Shown here piece after piece: positions 35,145 through 42,172 of a stretch of DNA of 64,000 nucleotides (its first letter is position 1; each line of letters starts with the position of its first letter). This DNA is from DATARH01 sp036268425 (GTDB taxonomy: Bacteria > Pseudomonadota > Alphaproteobacteria > ATCC43930 > CGMCC-115725): positions 1-64,000 of the forward strand of contig DATAUE010000175.1 of assembly GCA_036268425.1 (NCBI GenBank), in the 5' to 3' direction. The notes beneath the pieces were generated by a model. The model did not search any database. It had not been told where the DNA came from and saw nothing but the letters and a program-made list of their open reading frames with translations. The position numbers and the translations under genes were made by a program.

Positions 35145-36005
35145 ATGGCGATGAAGGCGCGTAACCTGCCGGTGCTCGGCCCGCAGGGCTTTCTCAACCT
35201 CGCCTATGGCGAATGGCAGGGCCCGCCCGGCGCGCCGACCGTGTTGTGCGTCCACGGGCTGACCCGCAACAGTCGCGATTTCGATTTTCTGGCCGAGGCT
35301 CTGTCGGCGCGTTTTCGGGTGATCTGCCCGGATATGCCCGGACGCGGCCGCAGCGACTGGCTCGATGACTCGGCCGATTACAGTTTTCCGTTCTACCTTG
35401 CCGTCATCGGGGCGCTGTTTGCCCGGCTCGATGTGGCATCATTGTCCTGGGTCGGGACCTCGATGGGCGGGCTGATCGGTATGCTCGTCGCGTGCCTGCC
35501 GCAAGCACCGATCGATCGGCTGGTGCTGAACGATATTGGACCGGTCGTTGCCCGCGAGGGGTTGCAACGCATCGGAGATGTTGTCGGCCGCGACCCTGCA
35601 TTCTCCAACCGGCAGGAAATGGAAGTCCATCTACGTGAGGTTTGCGCACCGTTCGGGCGGCTCACCGACGCACAATGGAGCCACCTCGCCGAGCACGCCG
35701 GCCGCACCCGCAGCGATGGCCGCCTGGGCCTCGCCTATGATCCCAAGATCGGCGATGCGTTCCGTGCGTCCACGCCCGGCGCGGCCCTGCAGGACCTCGA
35801 TTTCTGGGAATTCTACGACCGCATCCGCTGCCCGACGCTGGTCCTGCGCGGCGCCCAATCCGATGTGCTGCGGGCGACCGACGCGGCGGTGATGAGTGGA
35901 CGTGGGCCTTATGCCCAAATCGTCGAATTTCAGGGTGTGGGCCACGCCCCGGCCCTGATGGCGGACGACCAGATTGCCGCCATCCGCGATTTCCTCGCCG
36001 GATAA
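35145..36005 (+). CDS. Alpha/beta hydrolase
   Basis: 286 residues. Oxyanion region VLCVHGLTRNSRDF, nucleophile elbow WVGTSMGGLIGML (Ser in GTSMGG), acid residue probably in RGAQSDVLRA, and catalytic His in VGHAPALMADDQ. GAGGAGG lies 6 nt before ATG 35145. Substrate cannot be told; relatives include esterases and epoxide or C-C hydrolases. The next gene starts 32 nt inside its 3' end, so the two are translationally coupled. Confidence 0.86.
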   Translation: MAMKARNLPVLGPQGFLNLAYGEWQGPPGAPTVLCVHGLTRNSRDFDFLAEALSARFRVICPDMPGRGRSDWLDDSADYSFPFYLAVIGALFARLDVASLSWVGTSMGGLIGMLVACLPQAPIDRLVLNDIGPVVAREGLQRIGDVVGRDPAFSNRQEMEVHLREVCAPFGRLTDAQWSHLAEHAGRTRSDGRLGLAYDPKIGDAFRASTPGAALQDLDFWEFYDRIRCPTLVLRGAQSDVLRATDAAVMSGRGPYAQIVEFQGVGHAPALMADDQIAAIRDFLAG

Positions 36006-36912
36006 CGGCGCGCCGCCAGCCGGCACGGCCTATCTCGCCGCCGATGGGTTTGTCGCGGAACTGCGGCAGGAACTCGGTGACGTGGTGCTCGCCAGCGAGC
36101 GGCTGCTGGTGGCGGACGGGCCGCCGCGACCGGCAGCCTGGGCGCAAAACATCTGGTTTGAACCGCAGCGGATTACAGTCGCCTCGATTGGCGATGCGGC
36201 GCGTAAATTGCGCGCGGTACAGCGAAACTGGGTGCCGTACGCGCCGCTGCTGCATCGCCGCGCGATGCTGATCCAGGAGCGGTTGCCGCCGGTATCGGCC
36301 CGTCCCCTAATCTTCGGTACGCCGGCGCCGAGCGCGCCGCTGGGATCGTGGACGCTGCTTGACGCCAACACGCTGCTTGCTGCGCCGCGTTGCAGCAACC
36401 CGTTTCCCAACGGCAACGTAGTGTTTGTCGAGGACCGCCTGGGGCCGCCGAGCCGCGCCTATCTGAAATTATGGGAGGCGCTGACCCTCGCCGGTAGCCA
36501 TCCCGAATCTGGCGAACTCTGCCTCGATCTCGGCAGCAGCCCCGGCGGCTGGAGCTGGGCGTTGCAGCAGATGGGCGCGCGGGTCATCAGCGTCGACCGG
36601 GCACCGCTCGCGCCGCAGGTCGGCACACTGCCCGGCATCGACTTCCGCGCAGAAAGCGCCTTTGCCCTCGACCCGGCGGCGATCGGCCCGATTGATTGGC
36701 TGTTCAGCGACGTCATCTGCTATCCGGCGCGGCTGCTGGCGCTGGTCGAGCGCTGGATCGCCGCCGGGACCTGTCGGCGCTTTGTCTGCACGATCAAGTT
36801 TCAGGGCGAGACCGATCATGCGACGGCTGCCCGGTTCGCCGCGATCCCCGGTTCGACGCTGCGTCACCTGTCGCACAACAAACACGAACTGACCTGGATC
36901 AAGCTTCCGTAG
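35974..36912 (+). CDS. FtsJ/RlmM-like SAM-dependent rRNA 2'-O-methyltransferase
   Basis: 312 residues. A diverged N-terminal half is followed by a Rossmann methyltransferase domain: LCLDLGSSPGGWSWALQQMG (motif I), VISVDRAPLAP, LFSDVICYPARL and VCTIKFQGETDH, then HELTWIKLP. The Lys...Asp...Lys arrangement (KLWEAL, SDVICYP, TIKFQ) fits FtsJ-type 2'-O-methyltransferases. This matches the family annotated RlmM in proteobacteria (23S rRNA C2498), although target identity is inferred. TTG 35974 is the only plausible start and overlaps the hydrolase gene by 32 nt. Confidence 0.82.
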   Translation: MPPSAISSPDNGAPPAGTAYLAADGFVAELRQELGDVVLASERLLVADGPPRPAAWAQNIWFEPQRITVASIGDAARKLRAVQRNWVPYAPLLHRRAMLIQERLPPVSARPLIFGTPAPSAPLGSWTLLDANTLLAAPRCSNPFPNGNVVFVEDRLGPPSRAYLKLWEALTLAGSHPESGELCLDLGSSPGGWSWALQQMGARVISVDRAPLAPQVGTLPGIDFRAESAFALDPAAIGPIDWLFSDVICYPARLLALVERWIAAGTCRRFVCTIKFQGETDHATAARFAAIPGSTLRHLSHNKHELTWIKLP

Positions 36913-37038
36913 GCAATCTTGGCACCTGCCTCGGTGGCGCGCAGAGCGCCTTGGCCCCGGCCGTGCCGGCATTTACTGTGCGGCAAGCGGGACAATCACC
37001 TAGACCAGGCGATCGCCAGAACGACCAGGGAGCAAGAC

Positions 37039-37821
37039 ATGGAGCTGGGTTTGCGAGGCCGCAAGGCGGTCGTCACCGGCGCGTCGAAGGGCATCGGACG
37101 GGCCTGCGCAGAGGTGCTGGCGGCCGAAGGCTGCGACGTCGTGCTGGTGTCGCGCACCGCCGCCGATCTCGAAACGGTGCGCGCCAAGATCGCCGCCGAG
37201 CACAATGTCGCGGTGCGGTTTTATGCGGTCGACCTCAGTGACAGCCGGAATGTCGACAAAGTGGCGGGCGAATGCGCCGATACCGACATCCTGGTCAACA
37301 ATGCGGGCGCCATTCCCGGTGGCAACATCGCTCAGATCGACGAGGCGCGCTGGCGCCAAGCCTGGGACCTCAAGGTGTTCGGTTATATCAACATGACCCG
37401 GCGGTTCTATGCCCAGATGGCCGCGCGCCGGAAGGGCGTCATTGTCAATATTCTCGGCGCGGCCGGCGAAAATCCGGATTTCGACTATATTGCCGGGTCG
37501 TCGGGCAATGCCTCGCTGATGGCGTTTACCCGCGCGATGGGCGGCACCGCGCCGCGCGACAATATAAGGGTGATGGGCATCAATCCCGGCCCGGTCCAGA
37601 CCGAGCGTCTCATTACGCTGATGCGCACCCGCGCCGAAACCCGCTTTGGCGATGCTGAAAAATGGACCGAGCTGATGAAGCCGCTCGCCTTCGGCCGCGC
37701 CGCGGCACCCGAGGAAATCGGGTATATGGCGGCATTTCTGGCATCCGACCGCTCGGCCTATACGACCGGCACGATCGTCACGATCGACGGCGGCGGATCG
37801 AGCCGGCGCAGTGCGCTGTAG
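37039..37821 (+). CDS. SDR-family protein with degenerate catalytic site
   Basis: 260 residues. Cofactor motif VVTGASKGIGRACAEVL and LVNNAGAIPGG are intact and the C-terminus ends TIVTIDGGGSS, so the Rossmann fold should bind NAD(P). The active site is altered: Tyr150 lies in DYIAGSSGNAS, where the lysine four positions on is Ser154, and the usual serine strand reads VNILGAAG. Similar sequences exist as a subgroup of SDRs, so this may be a conserved alternative rather than decay. ATG 37039 starts the family motif; the longer frame is unsupported. Confidence 0.85.
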   Translation: MELGLRGRKAVVTGASKGIGRACAEVLAAEGCDVVLVSRTAADLETVRAKIAAEHNVAVRFYAVDLSDSRNVDKVAGECADTDILVNNAGAIPGGNIAQIDEARWRQAWDLKVFGYINMTRRFYAQMAARRKGVIVNILGAAGENPDFDYIAGSSGNASLMAFTRAMGGTAPRDNIRVMGINPGPVQTERLITLMRTRAETRFGDAEKWTELMKPLAFGRAAAPEEIGYMAAFLASDRSAYTTGTIVTIDGGGSSRRSAL

Positions 37822-37924
37822 GAATGCCCAGACTGGCCAATGGAGGAAGATTGAAACTTAGGCGGGTTACGCTCTATATATTGCTTAGGATTCATTCCAT
37901 ACTTTCGTGGGAAAGGCGCTAAAA

Positions 37925-38215
37925 ATGGCAGATCAGGATGATGATCTCGCTCAATCTATTGTAGCGCAAGCGCAGAGATTTCCGGTTCAGATTTATGTAA
38001 ACATGTTCGTTAACAATATTGGGGCGGCTGACATATCGACTATCTTGCTAAGAGATACGACGATAGTCGGTGTATTGCACATGTCGTATCAAACAGCTAA
38101 AGCATACGGAGATATGCTTCTGAAGGCTGTTCAAACTATTGAAAACAAAACGGGCGTTACAGTTCTGACGCCCCCTGAGATAGCCGAAAAGATGTCAGAA
38201 GGCGAACCTGAATAG
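37925..38215 (+). CDS. Small protein, possibly DUF3467-like; first gene of AT-rich islet
   Basis: 96 residues, cytosolic. The centre reads as two beta strands and a helix: VQIYVNMFVNNIG, STILLRDTTIVGVLHMSYQ, TAKAYGDMLLKAVQTIENKT. This is reminiscent of DUF3467 (strand 'm.sp..ak.l...l...i..yE...G') but I hold that only loosely. GAAAGG lies upstream of ATG 37925. Base composition is clearly AT-richer than the flanks. Two unknown genes follow on the same strand after 35 nt. Confidence 0.6.
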   Translation: MADQDDDLAQSIVAQAQRFPVQIYVNMFVNNIGAADISTILLRDTTIVGVLHMSYQTAKAYGDMLLKAVQTIENKTGVTVLTPPEIAEKMSEGEPE

Positions 38216-38250
38216 GCGCTCGGCCAAGCCTCTTTTGAGAAGTGCAGATA

Positions 38251-38886
38251 ATGATATCTCAGAATGTAATTCAAAAAGGCCTTATGGTTTCCAAAAATTT
38301 CATAGCAGCACAACATACTGTTGGCAAAATTCGCTCTTTTTCAGATCTTGTGCAAGGGTGGCACTATGGCACAGGGAGTGCGCCATCTTCCGAAGTTATA
38401 GAAGAATCTTTAAGAATTCACAGCGCGATAATTTCGTTAGGTTTTGGTGAGACAGATGCGTTCCCCGGGATTGATGGGGAGGTTTTGATAGCAGCCTATT
38501 TCGATCTTCATTATATAGATGTATTAATAGAAGAAAATGGCTTGATTACACTTACTTATGAATTTGATGATGCTGTTGTTAGCAGTGAAAGTGATTTAAC
38601 TGAAGTAGAGTGTCGGAAAGAGCTTTCAAAAGTGGCAGGAAAAATATGGAAGCCATACGCCTCGTGCATATTCGACACTTCGATCGTAAAAGACGTCGAT
38701 TTACAAGTGTGGCGTTCAAAAATCCATCAAAAGGAGAGGGGGTTTCAATCATTGAGTGTGAATGCGTACTACGGACAGGCGCCAATATATGTCACCATAT
38801 CCAAACCTACTATAAAGAGACCGCAGGGCACCCTCCCATTTTTTGGATATTCAATACTGAAATCCTCCCATCAACCAGTCGATTAG
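38251..38886 (+). CDS. Unknown protein, second gene of AT-rich islet
   Basis: 211 residues from ATG 38251, with GAGAAG about 9 nt upstream. The N-terminal 110 residues look structured: SFSDLVQGWHYGTGSAPSSE, then VIEESLRIHSAIISLGFG, then TDAFPGIDGEVLIAAYF, then IDVLIEENGLITLTYEFD, a helix-strand pattern seen in small accessory proteins of unknown function. The C-terminal 80 residues are Ser/Lys-rich with FFGYS near the end; this part shares DNA with the next gene in another frame. No enzyme motif is visible. Confidence 0.6.
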   Translation: MISQNVIQKGLMVSKNFIAAQHTVGKIRSFSDLVQGWHYGTGSAPSSEVIEESLRIHSAIISLGFGETDAFPGIDGEVLIAAYFDLHYIDVLIEENGLITLTYEFDDAVVSSESDLTEVECRKELSKVAGKIWKPYASCIFDTSIVKDVDLQVWRSKIHQKERGFQSLSVNAYYGQAPIYVTISKPTIKRPQGTLPFFGYSILKSSHQPVD

Positions 38887-39062
38887 AAAACTGTCCTTCA
38901 ACATCAGGTGATAACTGCCACTACAATATTTATGGCGTTCCCAACGATAAGCTGAGAGAGATTTTCGTGTCATTGCCACTGAGCGCATTTTTAATATGTT
39001 ATAATGGAAAATTCCGAACGCTATCTGATGCAGATATTCCGGTGGATGCTATTAATAATTGA
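38646..39062 (+). CDS. Unknown Cys/His-containing protein, third gene of AT-rich islet
   Basis: 138 residues from ATG 38646, with GGCAGGA 5 nt upstream. It begins inside the preceding gene and overlaps it by 241 nt in a different frame. Visible features: RHFDRKRRRFTSVAFKNPSK, then GVSIIECECVLRTGANICHH (a CxC...CHH cluster that could hold metal), HPPIFWIFNTEIL, and GDNCHYNIYGVPNDK. Regular composition and a good SD indicate a real protein. It ends 10 nt before the flavoprotein gene, where high-GC codons resume. Function is unknown. Confidence 0.6.
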   Translation: MEAIRLVHIRHFDRKRRRFTSVAFKNPSKGEGVSIIECECVLRTGANICHHIQTYYKETAGHPPIFWIFNTEILPSTSRLENCPSTSGDNCHYNIYGVPNDKLREIFVSLPLSAFLICYNGKFRTLSDADIPVDAINN

Positions 39063-39072
39063 GGCTCTTTAA

Positions 39073-40299
39073 GTGGCGCGATCAATTCGGCTCGGAAAGA
39101 GTGACGACCGGTGGTCGTTGACGCTGTCGGTCAATAGCCGTTTACCGCTGGAAGAGCGTCCGGTGCTGGAGCGGGCGCGGGCAATAGTGCCTCGCCTTGC
39201 GGCGCGCGCGCCGGCGGCGACCGCGGCGCGGACCGTGCCGGCGGAGACGATCGCCGAATACCACGCTGCCGGCATTCTGCGCATTTTGCAGCCGCGCCGT
39301 TTTGGCGGCATGCAGGGCCGGTTCAGCCTGTTCTCGCGGATCGTCGAAGAATTAACCTATGGCTGCGCCTCGTCGGCCTGGGTGTATGCGGTGCTGGCCG
39401 AGCATCAGTGGATCATTGCGCAATACCCGGAGCAGGCGCAGATCGACGTGTGGGGCGACGATCCGCGGGCGGTCGCGTCGTCGTCGCTGGCGCCGCGCGC
39501 CGCCGCCGTTCAGACGAGCGGCGGCTGGCGGCTGAGCGGGCGCTATACGTTTTCGAGCGGCTGCGACCATGCCGGATGGGCGATCCTCGGCGTCTTTCTC
39601 GGCGAGATGGGCGACCCGCGACATGTCGCCTATCTGCTGGTGCCGCTGGCCGACACCGAAATCGTCGACGACTGGCAGGTGCTCGGGCTTGCGGGGACCG
39701 GCAGCAAGTCGCTGGTGCTGCGCGACGTATTCGTTCCCCAGCATCGCTGCGTCATGGTGAGTGACTTGTTTGCCGGGACGCCGCCCGGTGCCGCAGTACA
39801 TCCCGATTATCCGGTGCTGCGGGCCCCACGCGGTTTTCTGGTGTCGTACTCGCTGCCGCCGGTGTGCATCGCGCTCGGTCGCCGTGCCCTTGATGTGGTG
39901 TGCGCGTCACTGGCGACACGGCTATCGCGCGGCGTGACCCGGATGGCCGATTCCGAAGTCGTGCAAATGACGATCGGCGAGGCTGCAGCGGCAATCGATG
40001 CGGCAACGCTGCTGATGCATCAAGGCCGCGACGCCAGCACCGCCGCGGTCGATACCGGCCGCCGGATTACCGAAGCCGAGGCGCTGCGCGCCCGTCGCGA
40101 TATGGTCTACGCCCAGCATCAGGTCGGCTGGGCATTGGAGCGGCTGTGCGAGCTGAGCGGTGCACGCTGGGTCTACGACAGCGATCCGTTGCAGGAAATC
40201 CGCCGCGATGTAATGACGATCCTGACGCATCACGCCGCCAACCGCGCCGCGGCCTTTGCCCCCTACGGCAATCTGCTGTTGAAGGAGAGCGCGCGGTAG
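39073..40299 (+). CDS. Acyl-CoA-dehydrogenase-fold flavin monooxygenase (HsaA/HpaB-like oxygenase)
   Basis: 408 residues. Fold landmarks: VPAETIAEYHAAGILRILQP, YGCASSAWVYAVLAEHQWII, SGRYTFSSGCDHAGWAILGV and GLAGTGSKSLVLRDVFVPQH, which is the pattern of group D flavin-dependent hydroxylases such as HsaA rather than true acyl-CoA dehydrogenases (no catalytic Glu motif). These use FMNH2 or FADH2 from a separate reductase; none is adjacent. GTG 39073 is provisional because no strong SD is seen; the fold would start about 30 residues later. Confidence 0.78.
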   Translation: MARSIRLGKSDDRWSLTLSVNSRLPLEERPVLERARAIVPRLAARAPAATAARTVPAETIAEYHAAGILRILQPRRFGGMQGRFSLFSRIVEELTYGCASSAWVYAVLAEHQWIIAQYPEQAQIDVWGDDPRAVASSSLAPRAAAVQTSGGWRLSGRYTFSSGCDHAGWAILGVFLGEMGDPRHVAYLLVPLADTEIVDDWQVLGLAGTGSKSLVLRDVFVPQHRCVMVSDLFAGTPPGAAVHPDYPVLRAPRGFLVSYSLPPVCIALGRRALDVVCASLATRLSRGVTRMADSEVVQMTIGEAAAAIDAATLLMHQGRDASTAAVDTGRRITEAEALRARRDMVYAQHQVGWALERLCELSGARWVYDSDPLQEIRRDVMTILTHHAANRAAAFAPYGNLLLKESAR

Positions 40300-40303
40300 A
40301 CGC

Positions 40304-41299
40304 CTACACGCGCGCCCGCGGATGGGCCGCGTCGTAGACCGCGAGCAGGCGTTCGGTCTCGACCGAGGTATAGCGCTGCGTCGTCGACAGGCTGGCGTGG
40401 CCGAGCAATTCCTGGATCGCGCGCAAATCGCCGCCGGCGCCGAGCAGGTGCGTCGCAAAGCTGTGGCGCAGCGCATGCGGTGTCGCCGTCTCGGGCAGGC
40501 CGAGCGCGTTGCGCAGCATCTCCATCTGGCGCTGCACAAGGCGCGGGTTGAGCGGCCCGCCGCGTGCGCCGACAAACAGCGGGCCATCAGCCGGCAGCGG
40601 ATAGGGGCATACCTTGAGGTACTCGGCGATTGCCTGCCGCACCGCCGGCAACACCGGCACGATACGGTCCTTGCGGCCCTTGCCGGTGATCGCCAGCACA
40701 TCGCCTTGCGGTGCCTCCGAGCGTTTGAGGCCCAGCGCCTCGGAAATCCGCAGGCCGCCGCCGTAAAGCAATGTCAGAACCGCAACATCGCGCGCCGCCT
40801 GCCAGGCGCTGGTGCCAAAACCCGGCGGCGCTTCGATCATTTCGGCGGCGTCATCGACCGATAATGGCTTTGGCACACTGTGCGGCAGCTTGGGCGCCCG
40901 CAAGACGGCCAGCGCCGCGTTGGCGGCGAGGCCGCGGCGATCGAGAAAGCGCATAAAGCCGCGCACCACCGACAGGCCGCGGGCGATTGAACTGCGTTCG
41001 ACCTCGGCGGCGCGATGCGCGAGATAGGCACGAAAATCGGCGGGCAGCAGCCGGGCAAGCCGCGCCAGATCGGGAGGCTCGGCGAAATGTCCGGTCAGGA
41101 AATCGAGAAAGGCCGCGAGATCGCGGCCGTAGGCGGCGAGTGTGTGAGCGGAGGCGCGCCGCTCGCCGCCGAGCCACGCCGTCCACAAGCCGATGGCGGC
41201 CCGCAGATCATCGGCGGCGGAGAACCGTGCCAGCGGTACTGGCTCCGGCAATACCGGAAACGTTCGGGAACGAACGGCTAGTGCGTCGGGCTGAGCCAT
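40304..41299 (-). CDS. xerC: Tyrosine recombinase XerC
   Basis: 331 residues. The N-terminal core-binding domain has WLGGERRASAHTLAAYGRDL; the catalytic domain has Arg in YGGGLRISEALGL, Lys in ITGKGRKDRIVPV, HALRHSFATHLLGAGGDL (His-x-x-Arg), LLGHASLSTTQRYTSV with His and the nucleophile Tyr. XerC with XerD resolves chromosome dimers at dif. The neighbourhood (DUF484 upstream, priA divergent) marks it as the housekeeping enzyme, not a phage integrase. ATG 41299 overlaps the DUF484 gene by 22 nt. Confidence 0.94.
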   Translation of the reverse strand: MAQPDALAVRSRTFPVLPEPVPLARFSAADDLRAAIGLWTAWLGGERRASAHTLAAYGRDLAAFLDFLTGHFAEPPDLARLARLLPADFRAYLAHRAAEVERSSIARGLSVVRGFMRFLDRRGLAANAALAVLRAPKLPHSVPKPLSVDDAAEMIEAPPGFGTSAWQAARDVAVLTLLYGGGLRISEALGLKRSEAPQGDVLAITGKGRKDRIVPVLPAVRQAIAEYLKVCPYPLPADGPLFVGARGGPLNPRLVQRQMEMLRNALGLPETATPHALRHSFATHLLGAGGDLRAIQELLGHASLSTTQRYTSVETERLLAVYDAAHPRARV

Positions 41300-42030
41300 T
41301 GCGAGATGGTGATGCCGAGCACGCGGGCGAGAAACGTCAACAGCTCGATGCCGAGGCCCGGATGAAAGCGGCCCGCCTGTCGCGTGCCGATGCACAGCAA
41401 CCCGGCCGGCGACCCCCGGCCAAATCCGATGCGCAGCAATGCCTGCGAGCGCACCAGCCCCGCGGCGCTGCCGAACAATGCCGGATCGCCGGCCTCGTCG
41501 GCGCGCATCGCGGCCGGCCGGTCGGCCCCGAGCAGCCCGTCGATCTCGCCTTCTTTCAGCAGATGGATGCCCTGCCGCGCCAACCGCCCGGCTGGTGCCG
41601 TCGTGCTTTCGACCGCAATCGTCACGACATCGACATCGAGCAGAACCGCGAGATCGGTCGTCACTGTCTGTAACAGTTGCTCGAAGCTCGGCGCCGCCAG
41701 GATCGCGACCGCCGCCTTGTGCACTCGGCTTTGACTCGCCAGATTGCCACGGCTGGCCGCAATCAGGGTGCGGTGTTCGATATTGAGCCGCGACAGGTCA
41801 CGGCGCAGCCGTTCGATCTGGAAATGCTGAAAATCGACGACTTGTTCGCCGACCTCCCGGGTCGGGGCACGCAACAGGCGCAGCGCTTCGGGATGGCGGT
41901 CGAGAAAGTCAGGATGGCGGCGCAGATAGGCAAGAACATCGCGGCCAGTGGTCTCGGCCGCGGGTTCGGGCGGCGGAATCGGGGTCGGCACGCGGCCGAT
42001 ATGTGGCTTGTCGCGCGGACGATCGACCAC
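41278..42030 (-). CDS. DUF484 family GAF-like protein
   Basis: 250 residues. The N-terminus has VLAYLRRHPDFLDRHPEALRLL, the DUF484 signature, then a predicted coiled coil (FQHFQIERLRRDLSRLNIEH). A GAF-like domain from about residue 105 (VHKAAVAILAAPSFEQLLQT ... GLLCIGTRQAGRFHPGLGIE) follows. DUF484 genes are conserved beside xerC in proteobacteria, but the function is unknown. It overlaps xerC by 22 nt and is divergent from priA. Confidence 0.9.
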   Translation of the reverse strand: MVDRPRDKPHIGRVPTPIPPPEPAAETTGRDVLAYLRRHPDFLDRHPEALRLLRAPTREVGEQVVDFQHFQIERLRRDLSRLNIEHRTLIAASRGNLASQSRVHKAAVAILAAPSFEQLLQTVTTDLAVLLDVDVVTIAVESTTAPAGRLARQGIHLLKEGEIDGLLGADRPAAMRADEAGDPALFGSAAGLVRSQALLRIGFGRGSPAGLLCIGTRQAGRFHPGLGIELLTFLARVLGITISQWLSPTH

Positions 42031-42172
42031 GACGCGGCTACCTCGCCTCTCGGGGTGGCGAGCGCAGGCGGCGAACAGCGGAACACGACGTGATCATCAA
42101 CCAGTATCCAAAACCTGAACCGCACCCGGTGAGCCTACTTTCGCTGCGCGATGCGCGCCGGCTGACCGAGCG

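Noticed and set aside
40304..41299. XerC as a phage or integron integrase marking a mobile element
   Set aside because: Position between DUF484 and priA and the XerC motifs identify the housekeeping dimer-resolution recombinase; no att-like repeats or phage genes are nearby.
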